A stretch of 27,194 nucleotides of DNA from JBNJGT01 sp051819765 (lineage in GTDB: Archaea; Nanobdellota; Nanobdellia; Woesearchaeales; JACJVW01), in contig JBNJGT010000017.1 in NCBI GenBank assembly GCA_051819765.1, forward strand, positions 1-27,194, in the 5' to 3' direction. The translations under genes were made by a program, and so were the position numbers. The notes beneath the pieces were generated by a model. It searched no databases, was not told where the DNA came from, and saw only the letters and a program-made list of their open reading frames with translations. Shown here in pieces: positions 13,528 through 19,850 of this stretch. Numbering within the stretch: position 1 is the stretch's first letter; every line of letters starts with the position of its first letter.

Positions 13528-14127
13528 ATGGCTAAAAAAGAAGAAACAAAAGTGATACTCGAGCGAAGCTATACCATTCCGCTCCGACAGAAGTTCCTCA
13601 AAGCACCACTAAAGAAGCGTGCAAAGAAAGCGACCAGTGCTGTGCGGGAATTCCTCATACGTCATATGAAGTCTGACGATGTACGACTTGGTGAGAACCT
13701 CAATAACAAAATCTGGGAGCGTGGCATCCAGAGCCCACCGCATAAGATTAAGGTTGATGCCAAAAAGTACAATACTGGCGTCGTACACGCTGAACTTGAA
13801 GGTCACACTATCGAAGTAGTGGAAGAAGCAGCTAAGAAAGAGAAAACAGAGACCAAAGAAGAGGCTGACAAGAAGACTGAAACCACAGCTAAAACAGCAC
13901 AGCCAAAGAAGACTGAAGCCAACACAGAGAAGTCTGAGGAAGCTAAAGAGAAGGCTGAAGACACGGAAGAGAGTAAGAAGGCTGAAGAGACGCAAGAAAC
14001 GACTGAGAAGGCTGAAGACACGGAAGAGACTGAACCAAAAAAGAAAGAAACAACTACTGACACTGAAAAGGAAGAGCAGCCAAAGAGTACTGAGGAAGCA
14101 GAACCAAAAACTGCAAATACAAAATAG
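13528..14127 (+). CDS. rpl31e: 50S ribosomal protein L31e with a long charged C-terminal tail
   Basis: The first 95 residues or so form a complete eL31 domain: ERSYTIPLRQKFLKAPLKKR, KKATSAVREFLIRHMKSDDV, LGENLNNKIWERGIQSPPHK and VDAKKYNTGVVHAEL. About 100 further residues consist almost only of Lys, Glu, Thr, Ala and Asp, including a near-repeat KAEDTEES/KAEDTEET. This tail must be disordered and would extend from the ribosome near the tunnel exit. Normal eL31 ends without it. The start ATG 13528 follows AGGTGAT. The gene ends in a palindrome shared with the convergent polymerase gene. The usual next gene, eIF6, is absent here. Confidence 0.94.
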   Translation: MAKKEETKVILERSYTIPLRQKFLKAPLKKRAKKATSAVREFLIRHMKSDDVRLGENLNNKIWERGIQSPPHKIKVDAKKYNTGVVHAELEGHTIEVVEEAAKKEKTETKEEADKKTETTAKTAQPKKTEANTEKSEEAKEKAEDTEESKKAEETQETTEKAEDTEETEPKKKETTTDTEKEEQPKSTEEAEPKTANTK

Positions 14128-14141
14128 GCTTTAGCCTATTT
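14122..14141. terminator. Bidirectional hairpin holding both stop codons
   Basis: AAATAGGCT (14122-14130) and AGCCTATTT (14133-14141) form a perfect nine-base stem around TT. Reading AAA-TAG on either strand gives the stop of L31e (14125-14127) on the plus strand and of the polymerase homologue (14136-14138) on the minus strand. A T-rich stretch follows on the plus side. Confidence 0.65.
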
Positions 14142-16142
14142 CATATATTTCTTTAATGATTCCTGTTCCTGTATCCCATAGAAGTCCAGAATTGGCTGAA
14201 GGAACTTGAAGAGGTACTGGGTGTAATATTCCTGGTCTATTGCCTGGGCATCTTCTGGCAGCATGACCTTTCGGTAGGGAGTGACCACATACTGGATGAT
14301 CATACCGGGAACAATGAAGTACCCTTTTTCCTGCATCTGGCGGGCGGCCCGGACATGGTAGAAATCCTGGGTGTATTCTGAGAGAGCTTTCTTGAGCTCG
14401 GTTCGCACGATGAACTCCTCCAGAGGGGCATTTGGCATCGCATCCAGTTGATTACAGAGATAATGGGCGGCTTCTTGGTTTCTTCCCTCAAAGAGGCGGC
14501 TAATGACTTCTTTTAGTACTCGCTTCGCAAAAAGGATCTTAGGTGTAAAGCCTTTTGTTCTCGTCGGAAGGATGTACGCCTCTTCCAAAAATAGTCCAAT
14601 TTTGTGCCCCTGCCTGAACTCTATCTCCAGGCGGTCGGCAAAGAGATTGCTAAGTGCTTCGGTGAACTGGTCTGTCACGTTTTGAGCGAAGAAGGATCCC
14701 TCATCGGATCTGATGATTGACACCCCATGTCGCTGTGCCAGTTCTTCAAGGGAATCAATCATCTGGGTCAAAATGTCACGCATGGCCTTCCAACAAGACT
14801 CAGAGTACCAGCGACGGTTGTACTTGAAACCGTTTATGAGTGTTCGAAGGGCAATCTCTCTTGCCTGGAGGTTGGCGCTTTCCTTATTCTTGAGGATCTG
14901 CTCAATCCTTTGCTGTCGGGCTACCAGATTGTCAAGAACTAGTGAGATGAAGCCTCGCTTCTTCTTGCAAAAAGGAGTCTTGCAACAACGGCAATCAAGG
15001 GTCTCCAGGGAAACATTGTGTGCTATGGCAATTGAAGGTAAGAGATTCTTGAAGCTGAACTCTGAGATACCTGTGAATTGACCCACCTTGGTCCTGACGA
15101 ATTCCTTCTCTGTGTGAGGTTGCTGATCAGGGATCAGCTGCTTATGCTGAGGAGACATGCGCACGAGGTGCCACTCCAGCATCTGTGCTGACCCCATGTT
15201 GGATACTTCAGTGGTGCCGACCAACCTGGCAAGCTCCTCAAAGAGGGGTTGCCTGTTGAAGAATTCCAATGCCTGCTTTGAATTCTTCAAAGTGGACATG
15301 GCAAGTGAGAGGGGGTCATCGGTATCAGGAGAGAGACTATCCAGGGGTTCCCCTGCTAGTTTGGCAAGCCGGGAGATATTGACCAGGGGCAGGCCGTGGA
15401 TCCGGGCACGCCCCCGAAAGACCGAGACCTCAGAGTAATCGGTTCCAAGCTCCAAACGGATGCGATACTTTCTTGCCCGCTGGACAAGATAAGCAAATGC
15501 GATGCTGATCCTGAACCCAACAAGAACATCAGGCCTTACCCGATCAAGAAAAGCCTTTAGCCGCTCGATGAGATCAGCTTCGCTTGAGACAAACTCAATT
15601 TTCATGTCTGACTGAAAATGGCGCCAGGCAAAGATCTTGGTTCCAAAGGGGCCGATAATGGAGACATAGCTGATAGCACCGCCCTTTTCTGTCAAGAAGT
15701 GGATTCCCGCAGCGTTGAGTTCCATACTCCCGTCAAGAGGGCCTTTTATCTCCTGCAACCGGAGGGCGTCCCCTTTCACTTTGCGGGTTGAGGCCTGCAC
15801 TTCCAATTCATAGAATGTAAGCGGCGTGAGATCATTATCGATCATGTACCTGCGGGCAGGCGGAATATCTTCGTAGACGCGAATGCCCAGGTTTTCCAGC
15901 TGTTTTTTGATGGGCCGGTCATAATAGATCTTGATGAATTCTTCCTCCTCACCTCTATAGATGCGAGAGGTTTTTCCTGTTGCCCGAATGCCCTCCATTG
16001 CCGGGACTTCATCCTGGACCAGGATGTAGGGGTGGAACTCGTCAAAAATGGAGACCGATTTTCCATCTACTGTTTTTCCAAAGAGGGTGATTTGGGATTC
16101 CCTATACTGAACGTCAGTAAGATAGAAATGTATAGTGACCAT
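14136..16142 (-). CDS. Inactivated family B DNA polymerase homologue
   Basis: The 668-residue protein follows the order of archaeal family B polymerases, but the catalytic motifs are gone. Exo I (FDIE) is AAGI at about 144-147. Exo II (N-G-D-x-FD) is FRISIAFAY at 210-218. Exo III has lost its Asp (AMSTLKNSKQALEF). Motif A (DFxSLYPSI) is SFKNLLPSI at 363-371, without the Asp. Motif B ends NGFKY where NSFYG is expected. Motif C (DTD) is SDEGS at 479-483. The palm remains recognisable from IAIAHNVS and RWYSESCWKAM, and a cluster DCRCCKTPFC (383-392) may bind metal. It resembles the inactivated archaeal PolB2 group and is unlikely to copy DNA. ATG 16142 lies 26-27 bases from a TATA box. Confidence 0.85.
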   Translation of the reverse strand: MVTIHFYLTDVQYRESQITLFGKTVDGKSVSIFDEFHPYILVQDEVPAMEGIRATGKTSRIYRGEEEEFIKIYYDRPIKKQLENLGIRVYEDIPPARRYMIDNDLTPLTFYELEVQASTRKVKGDALRLQEIKGPLDGSMELNAAGIHFLTEKGGAISYVSIIGPFGTKIFAWRHFQSDMKIEFVSSEADLIERLKAFLDRVRPDVLVGFRISIAFAYLVQRARKYRIRLELGTDYSEVSVFRGRARIHGLPLVNISRLAKLAGEPLDSLSPDTDDPLSLAMSTLKNSKQALEFFNRQPLFEELARLVGTTEVSNMGSAQMLEWHLVRMSPQHKQLIPDQQPHTEKEFVRTKVGQFTGISEFSFKNLLPSIAIAHNVSLETLDCRCCKTPFCKKKRGFISLVLDNLVARQQRIEQILKNKESANLQAREIALRTLINGFKYNRRWYSESCWKAMRDILTQMIDSLEELAQRHGVSIIRSDEGSFFAQNVTDQFTEALSNLFADRLEIEFRQGHKIGLFLEEAYILPTRTKGFTPKILFAKRVLKEVISRLFEGRNQEAAHYLCNQLDAMPNAPLEEFIVRTELKKALSEYTQDFYHVRAARQMQEKGYFIVPGMIIQYVVTPYRKVMLPEDAQAIDQEYYTQYLFKFLQPILDFYGIQEQESLKKYMK

Positions 16143-16164
16143 TGCCCTTATAAATCAAACAGAG

Positions 16165-16173
16165 AATATAAAT
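16165..16173 (-). promoter_or_regulatory. TATA box of the polymerase homologue
   Basis: CATTTATATT-type element on the minus strand, centred about 27 bases before ATG 16142, in the 34-base space after the tRNA. Confidence 0.6.
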
Positions 16174-16176
16174 GTA

Positions 16177-16287
16177 TGGGGCTGCGAGGATTTGAACCCC
16201 GGTTAGAAGCTGTCCGTTTCATCAACTGGCCGACGGCCTGTTCAACGAACCCCGAGCTCCAGTGATACCAAACTACACTACAGCCCC
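16177..16287 (-). tRNA. tRNA-Pro, with a probable intron of about 38 bases
   Basis: On the minus strand, acceptor arms GGGGCTG (16281-16287) and CAGCCCC (16178-16184) pair perfectly, with discriminator A. The T arm is CGGGG-TTCAAAT-CCTCG. The D arm contains AGTTTGGTA between GTGT and TCAC. Anticodon stem halves GGAGC and GCTTC enclose TCGGGG, about 38 extra bases and A. The extra part, with inner hairpin GGCC-GTC-GGCC, fits an archaeal intron after position 37. The mature tRNA would be 73 bases. The anticodon lies in CGGG: GGG by simple counting (with an unusual C at 33) or CGG with a shifted stem; both mean Pro. CCA is not encoded. Confidence 0.8.
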
Positions 16288-16311
16288 ATGTGAATCGTGG
16301 AAGCCCCTTTC

Positions 16312-16321
16312 TTTTTAAATA
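16312..16321 (-). promoter_or_regulatory. TATA box of tRNA-Pro
   Basis: TATTTAAAAA on the minus strand is about 27 bases before a start near 16290, three bases ahead of the tRNA 5' end. Confidence 0.6.
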
Positions 16322-16352
16322 TTTTTGCCTGGGATTCCAATGGAAGTAGTGT

Positions 16353-16401
16353 TTTCGACCGTCGACTGCGAAGTAAGTTTCGCAAGGCTCAAGCTTACAA
16401 A
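16353..16401. repeat. 49-base direct repeat, copy 1
   Basis: This is identical to 16488-16536, at an offset of 135 bases. It contains the hairpin TGCGAA-GTAAGT-TTCGCA and the palindromes GTCGAC and AAGCTT. Confidence 0.85.
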
Positions 16402-16433
16402 AGGAAAAAAGAAGAGAAACCACATAGAAAAAA

Positions 16434-16474
16434 GAAGGGACATAGAGAAAAAAAGGGAATGGACTCTGCGGGAA
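16434..16474. repeat. 41-base direct repeat with a tRNA-Ala 3' end, copy 1
   Basis: This is identical to 16637-16677. Its last 15 or so bases equal the 3' end of the tRNA-Ala gene (minus strand TTCCCGCAGAGTCCA), and the rest is the sequence flanking that gene. After the repeat this copy diverges into GCGGAACCGACGG and not the rest of the tRNA. Confidence 0.85.
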
Positions 16475-16482
16475 GCGGAACC

Positions 16483-16500
16483 GACGGTTTCGACCGTCGA
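16483..16500. other. Stem with TTCG loop at the repeat junction
   Basis: CGACGGT-TTCG-ACCGTCG is a perfect seven-base stem with a TTCG tetraloop (CGAA on the other strand). It exists only at this junction; copy 1 of the 49-base repeat lacks the left arm. Confidence 0.6.
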
Positions 16501-16536
16501 CTGCGAAGTAAGTTTCGCAAGGCTCAAGCTTACAAA
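16488..16536. repeat. 49-base direct repeat, copy 2
   Basis: The second copy ends exactly at the scaffold gap, as expected if assembly stopped inside a repeat. Confidence 0.85.
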
Positions 16537-16636
16537 NNNNNNNNNNNNNNNNNNNNNNNNNNNNNNNNNNNNNNNNNNNNNNNNNNNNNNNNNNNNNNNN
16601 NNNNNNNNNNNNNNNNNNNNNNNNNNNNNNNNNNNN
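16537..16636. other. Scaffold gap (100 N) inside the repeat
   Basis: The 100 N are a placeholder. Comparing the flanking repeats, the true content could be as short as about 32 bases, or 32 plus multiples of the 135-base unit. Confidence 0.9.
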
Positions 16637-16677
16637 GAAGGGACATAGAGAAAAAAAGGGAATGGACTCTGCGGGAA
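16637..16677. repeat. 41-base direct repeat, copy 2, running into tRNA-Ala
   Basis: This copy continues into the intact tRNA-Ala gene and so appears to be the original from which copy 1 was duplicated. Confidence 0.8.
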
Positions 16678-16734
16678 TCGAACCCGCGGCCTCCCGATTG
16701 CCAACCGGGTGTTCTACCACTGAACCAAGAGCCC
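16663..16734 (-). tRNA. tRNA-Ala (GGC)
   Basis: The minus-strand cloverleaf is complete. Acceptor GGGCTCT pairs with AGAGTCC, giving a G3-U70 pair, the alanine identity element. The anticodon stem CCCGG/TCGGG encloses loop TTGGCAA with anticodon GGC. The T arm is GCGGG-TTCGATT-CCCGC, and the discriminator is A. It has no intron, and no CCA is encoded. Its 3' end and flank are duplicated nearby. Confidence 0.93.
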
Positions 16735-16759
16735 TTGGCCTAGAGGAGAATAGCGGGTC

Positions 16760-16767
16760 TTTAAATG
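16760..16767 (-). promoter_or_regulatory. TATA box of tRNA-Ala
   Basis: CATTTAAA on the minus strand is centred about 29 bases before the tRNA 5' end at 16734. Confidence 0.6.
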
Positions 16768-16772
16768 TTTTT

Positions 16773-17015
16773 TCAAAATTGCTTGACACCCTTGATGAGG
16801 TGCATGCGTTCACGCACTGTGTTGTATAGCATCTCAAGCTCCTTTGGGGAAAAGTCAATCACACCCGAGCTTGTTGTGCCCCTGAAGCACACTGAGATGG
16901 TCTCCTTGTTTGGATGAATTATATCTTCGTTGACAAGCACCTCTTTTATGTCGCCTTTTGATTCTAACCGGATGTGCCCATCCTTGTTTGTTTTGCGAAC
17001 TTTTATCTGTACCAT
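16773..17015 (-). CDS. Unknown 80-residue protein
   Basis: I do not recognise this small soluble protein. Strand-like segments alternate with charged turns: VQIKVRKTNKDGHIRLE, EVLVNEDIIHPNKETISVCF and SSGVIDFSPKELEMLYNTVRE, with a helix at the end. The start ATG 17015 lies 26-27 bases from a TATA box (17038-17045), so it has its own leaderless promoter. It ends shortly before the tRNA-Ala promoter. Nothing in its surroundings points to a role. Confidence 0.7.
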   Translation of the reverse strand: MVQIKVRKTNKDGHIRLESKGDIKEVLVNEDIIHPNKETISVCFRGTTSSGVIDFSPKELEMLYNTVRERMHLIKGVKQF

Positions 17016-17037
17016 GGTGATACTATTTGAGAGTAAG

Positions 17038-17045
17038 TATATAAA
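17038..17045 (-). promoter_or_regulatory. TATA box of the 17015 gene
   Basis: TTTATATA on the minus strand, centred about 27 bases before ATG 17015. Confidence 0.65.
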
Positions 17046-17116
17046 TTTTTACCTGTATCATGCAAACAAATCTCATTTTCCATCGGCATGGCTTTGCTTT
17101 TATGGAAAAGATACGG

Positions 17117-17524
17117 TCAAGAACCCAGTGGGTCAAAGTCTTTTTGCAGGAGATTTTGTATGGGTATGAACAGGGGTTGCGGAAGATTGTTCCATTCAAA
17201 CCAGTCCCAGGTTTCAAACTTATCCGGCTCCATGACAGTTACCTGGCCTGCAGCAAAATCGGAAACCACATAGAGGGTAACATAATGCTTGCGCTCCTTC
17301 TCGAAGATATCATTGGTGAAGGGCCCTTTGCGCATATTCTTGAGCGAGATTCCGGTCTCTTCACTGACTTCCCGCATGGCACATTCCTCAACTGTCTCAT
17401 TGAACTCAAGATGTCCTCCGGGAAAACTCCAGGAACCATCACCATGGGCATTCTTTCGCTTGCCCATGAGAACCTTGCCATCCTTTATCACAATCACTCC
17501 GACTCCTATTTTTGGTCGTTCCAT
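17117..17524 (-). CDS. NUDIX hydrolase, MutT/NUDT15-like
   Basis: The protein of 135 residues is a complete NUDIX domain. The Nudix box runs from G37 to about residue 59: GGHLEFNETVEECAMREVSE followed by ETGI, with the metal-binding RE and EE in place. WSFPGGHLEF, HYVTLYVV and MEPDKFETWDWFEWNNLPQ closely recall NUDT15/MTH2-type nucleotide pyrophosphatases, which hydrolyse (oxidised) dNTPs. The exact substrate is not proven. The frame is open for 60 codons upstream, but ATG 17524 starts the fold and lies 26 bases from a TATA box. Confidence 0.9.
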   Translation of the reverse strand: MERPKIGVGVIVIKDGKVLMGKRKNAHGDGSWSFPGGHLEFNETVEECAMREVSEETGISLKNMRKGPFTNDIFEKERKHYVTLYVVSDFAAGQVTVMEPDKFETWDWFEWNNLPQPLFIPIQNLLQKDFDPLGS

Positions 17525-17546
17525 GGGACACAATTTTGTTTGAAGG

Positions 17547-17554
17547 TTAATAAA
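17547..17554 (-). promoter_or_regulatory. TATA box of the NUDIX gene
   Basis: TTTATTAA on the minus strand, centred about 26 bases before ATG 17524; it decides that start. Confidence 0.65.
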
Positions 17555-17690
17555 GGTTTTGGGGCCTTTCCAGAAAAGGCATATGCCCTTCGAGTGGTAG
17601 TGAGCGAGATTGATTGAAGAGGGGCCGACGCGGATTCTTGGACAGATTCGGTAGTCTTCATTCATGGCCCCCAATCTTTTTGACAGAAAC

Positions 17691-18170
17691 TTAGATTGAC
17701 TCAATCCTCACCTCTATAGTGGAATTCTCTGACTCAGATGGAAGAAAGGGAAGCAAAAATTCCTCAACTTCTGTATCATAGGAAATTATCATATCTGGCT
17801 TTGTACTTCATCGTTAATATGTTTCTCCTTGTCCAGCTCACTCCCCTGAAGGTTAGCGTCAAAGGTGCTAAAGTTCTCTCATCCTCGACCATTATTTGAG
17901 AGAAATTTACCTTAGCAGCTGGATTAGATTCCAGGGTAGCATTCTCAACAGCACCAGTAAGATTATAACAGTTGCCTTCATTATCGGTAAAGATCCGATA
18001 TGCCCCTCTCACCAAACTTTCGTTGCCCTGTCCTTTAGGAAGAGTGATTCTGAAGAATTCCCATATACACTCAGTGATCGCGTGTATTTGTGTACAGTGA
18101 CCAGACAAATCAGAATCAATAGCAATACTTCATTGTAACTAATTGGTTTATCATTTAAGCATTTCCCCAT
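17691..18170 (-). pseudogene. Frame-broken membrane-anchored protein gene (three -1 shifts)
   Basis: From ATG 18170 (MGKCLNDKPISYNEVL) a frame encodes a membrane anchor VLLLILICLVTVHKY and stops soon after. Adding one base near 18038-18042 leads into the middle frame PKGQGNESLVRGAYRIFTD ... MVEDERTLAPLTLTF. Adding one near 17843-17846 (a C/G run) continues as GSELDKEKHINDEVQSQ. Adding one near 17792-17796 continues as MIISYDTEVEEFLLPFLPS and ends TIEVRIESI at 17691. The joined protein has about 160 residues: a short cytosolic end, one membrane helix and an outer domain with N-glycosylation sequons. I do not recognise the family. All three breaks are missing bases. It is decay or consensus error. 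Confidence 0.65.
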
Positions 18171-18196
18171 GATATCATGGCGGTTCTCTGTTCTGA

Positions 18197-18748
18197 TTAC
18201 TCAAGGAGGAGCATGGCAGCCTCAAACTTTGGCTTTATGATTTTTTTGGACTTTTCGAAGTGAAGCTGTGCGTATTTTTGTTCGAGCTTTTGCCTGACAG
18301 ACTCCTTTGCTTCACCCTGAGATTTATTCTCATACAGGAAAGCAGCCTTGAATATACCAGCAATATTATCGAAATTGCTGAGTGTATCCGCTTCAGCGAT
18401 AATCTGTTCCTCTATCGTATCTCTGCTGTTTTGTTGGGACCCCCTATGATTCAGGATACACTTTTTGACTCGTTCAATCTTTTCAGGAGGGAATTGAAAC
18501 TCCTGTAATTTCTTTTCAGCGATTCTGGCACCTGTGATATGATGATTTTTGCGTCCATGAACGATTGAGCCGATATCATGCAACCAGGCAGCAATACTTA
18601 TCACTTCCTTGTCTCCACCTAACTCATCTGCTAGTTTTTGAGCATAGTCTACTACAGGCACAAAATGAAATTGATATGGTTCGTACCCATATCTGCTTGT
18701 TGGTTTTTTGCACTCCCTCTCAACAAACCGTTTTATTTCATCAATCAT
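18197..18748 (-). CDS. HD-domain phosphohydrolase
   Basis: The protein of 183 residues is an HD-superfamily metal-dependent hydrolase. The first His is in YQFHFVPVVDYA (about 28), the HD pair in AAWLHDIGS (57-58), further His in GRKNHHITGA (69-70), and the last Asp in IAEADTLSNFDN (121), so the metal site is complete. Proteins of this size and layout act on nucleotides or related phosphoesters; the substrate is not predictable. ATG 18748 was preferred to TTG 18763 because it lies 26 bases from a TATA box (18771-18778). The gene is close to, but not overlapping, the broken gene downstream. Confidence 0.9.
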   Translation of the reverse strand: MIDEIKRFVERECKKPTSRYGYEPYQFHFVPVVDYAQKLADELGGDKEVISIAAWLHDIGSIVHGRKNHHITGARIAEKKLQEFQFPPEKIERVKKCILNHRGSQQNSRDTIEEQIIAEADTLSNFDNIAGIFKAAFLYENKSQGEAKESVRQKLEQKYAQLHFEKSKKIIKPKFEAAMLLLE

Positions 18749-18770
18749 CCACCCACTAATCAATGGAAAT

Positions 18771-18778
18771 TTAATAAA
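18771..18778 (-). promoter_or_regulatory. TATA box of the HD hydrolase gene
   Basis: TTTATTAA on the minus strand, centred about 26 bases before ATG 18748. Confidence 0.65.
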
Positions 18779-18982
18779 CCTATCGGCACTACTGCAGCCA
18801 TCATACTACCAGGCCCACGGTAACACCAGGCCCTCAATTCTCTTATATATGCGATCCTCAGCAGGTAAAAAACATAGATGCTGGTCGTAAACTTAAGATT
18901 TGACCCCTCAGAATGACGCTTGCTGGCCAGTGAACGCCTTTGGGGGTTCCAGTGTGACAGGAGAGCTGTTTTATGTGTAGCA
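18779..18982. other. Gene-free stretch with a short direct repeat
   Basis: There is no convincing frame on either strand between the HD gene and the promoter of the 19013 gene. It holds two copies of ACCAGGCCC (18808-18816 and 18825-18833, offset 17) and a TATA-like ATATATAAGA on the minus strand (18841-18850). That element would start transcription near 18820, at the repeats. A second promoter for the HD gene or a small RNA is possible; nothing firmer can be said. Confidence 0.4.
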
Positions 18983-18990
18983 TTTATATA
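18983..18990 (+). promoter_or_regulatory. TATA box of the 19013 gene
   Basis: TTTATATA is centred about 26 bases before ATG 19013 and decides that start. Confidence 0.65.
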
Positions 18991-19012
18991 TGAATCTCTA
19001 ATCCTTATTTCC

Positions 19013-19393
19013 ATGGTAGGAATATACTCTGAATACCGGTATCAGCATTATAGTACTGCTAATGCGCAGTCCGAGGGGGTGAATGAACTGGAAGAGTGTC
19101 TACGAGAAGCTCGGTTGCCACATACAACCTACATAAACCTGACGTATTCTGATCTGGACCGATTCACACGTAACCCGGAAGTGCAGGATGAATTTACTCC
19201 TTACCCCTGGCAACGAGATGGAATCTCCCATCCAATCTTTGCAAATGATCGTATCGTGCTGGTAAGGTTCGAAGGGACTGAATGGGAAAAGTTCCGAGCG
19301 TCAATGGCAATCCACCATCTGAATTACAAAGCAATAGATTTTCCAGAGTCGGCTCTCGAAAAAATCAGGGGACCGGCTTATACGGTGTATTAG
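19013..19393 (+). CDS. Unknown 126-residue soluble protein
   Basis: I do not recognise this protein. It has no signal peptide or membrane segment. It is rich in Tyr and charged residues, with stretches LEECLREARLPHTTYINLTY, TPYPWQRDGISHPIFANDRI and VLVRFEGTEWEKFRASMAIH. Its composition looks like a real coding gene and not a shadow frame. The frame is open upstream of 19013, but the ATG there lies at the predicted transcription start. It is flanked by a gene-free stretch and a decayed gene, so it sits in a rapidly changing part of the chromosome. Confidence 0.65.
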   Translation: MVGIYSEYRYQHYSTANAQSEGVNELEECLREARLPHTTYINLTYSDLDRFTRNPEVQDEFTPYPWQRDGISHPIFANDRIVLVRFEGTEWEKFRASMAIHHLNYKAIDFPESALEKIRGPAYTVY

Positions 19394-19443
19394 GATGCAA
19401 ACGGTAAGCAGGTGCCAGAGTTTATCAACTCAATGTGTGCCGG

Positions 19444-19795
19444 TTACTTTTCAACGACACGCATCCGATCGATAAACAGTGAAACTGCCGGAAACAGGTC
19501 ACAGTCTGGGACAGAGGACATAGCTAGAGCATACTGATTCCTAGGCTGGTTTGCAACAAATGGAGTTCCCAATAATTATCATGTATCACAATTTGTTCTT
19601 CAAGTGTTCATTGTAACAGGGATCATCCTCTTTGGGTAGGAAAAGATTCCTCAAGCTTTCGTTTCTGAAACAATGCTTTGTCCACATATACGTTGGATGC
19701 TGCGCTTTGCTGCCATCGGCCAATTGCTCTTTGCTAATGCATGCTATTGTCCACCAAATCTGTAGTCCCTTCAAATCGTGGCCCATCTTATCCAA
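19444..19795 (-). pseudogene. Frame-broken gene of unknown function (two -1 shifts)
   Basis: The longest intact part encodes 69 residues from 19795 (TTG; ATG at 19786) and begins with DKMGHDLKGLQIWWTIACIS, stopping at 19586. Adding one base near 19600 continues as EEQIVIHDNYWEL. Adding one near 19561-19566 continues as PFVANQPRNQYALAMSSVPD and then CDLFPAVSLFIDRMRVVEK, ending at TAA 19444-19446. The joined product is about 117 residues, soluble, of no family I recognise. The start lies about 26 bases from the shared TATA element at 19819-19827. As with the gene at 17691-18170, the breaks are missing single bases. Confidence 0.6.
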
Positions 19796-19818
19796 GCTTT
19801 CAGGGATCTAAAGAAACC

Positions 19819-19827
19819 TTTTTAAAG
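19819..19827. promoter_or_regulatory. Shared TATA element for PAC2 and the divergent broken gene
   Basis: CTTTTTAAAG is near-palindromic. Its centre is about 27 bases from GTG 19851 on the plus strand and from TTG 19795 on the minus strand, so one element could serve both directions. Confidence 0.55.
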
Positions 19828-19850
19828 AGCGGTGTGTATGGAGATTGTGG

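Noticed and set aside
16148..16155. TTTATAAG as the promoter of the polymerase homologue
   Set aside because: It lies only about ten bases before the ATG, too close for a start at or before it. The element at 16165-16173 has the right distance.
16353..16677. Repeat unit as a split tRNA gene half (as in Nanoarchaeum)
   Set aside because: The copy carries only the last 15 or so bases of tRNA-Ala and not a half starting at the anticodon, and an intact tRNA-Ala gene is adjacent.
16148..16858. Long minus-strand frame covering both tRNA genes and the gap
   Set aside because: It runs through two tRNA genes, a repeat and 100 N; its translation is tRNA and repeat sequence, not a protein.
18760..19014. 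Minus-strand frame of 84 codons upstream of the HD gene
   Set aside because: It has no start at a promoter, overlaps the promoter of the 19013 gene, and its composition is unlike a protein. I treat the area as gene-free.
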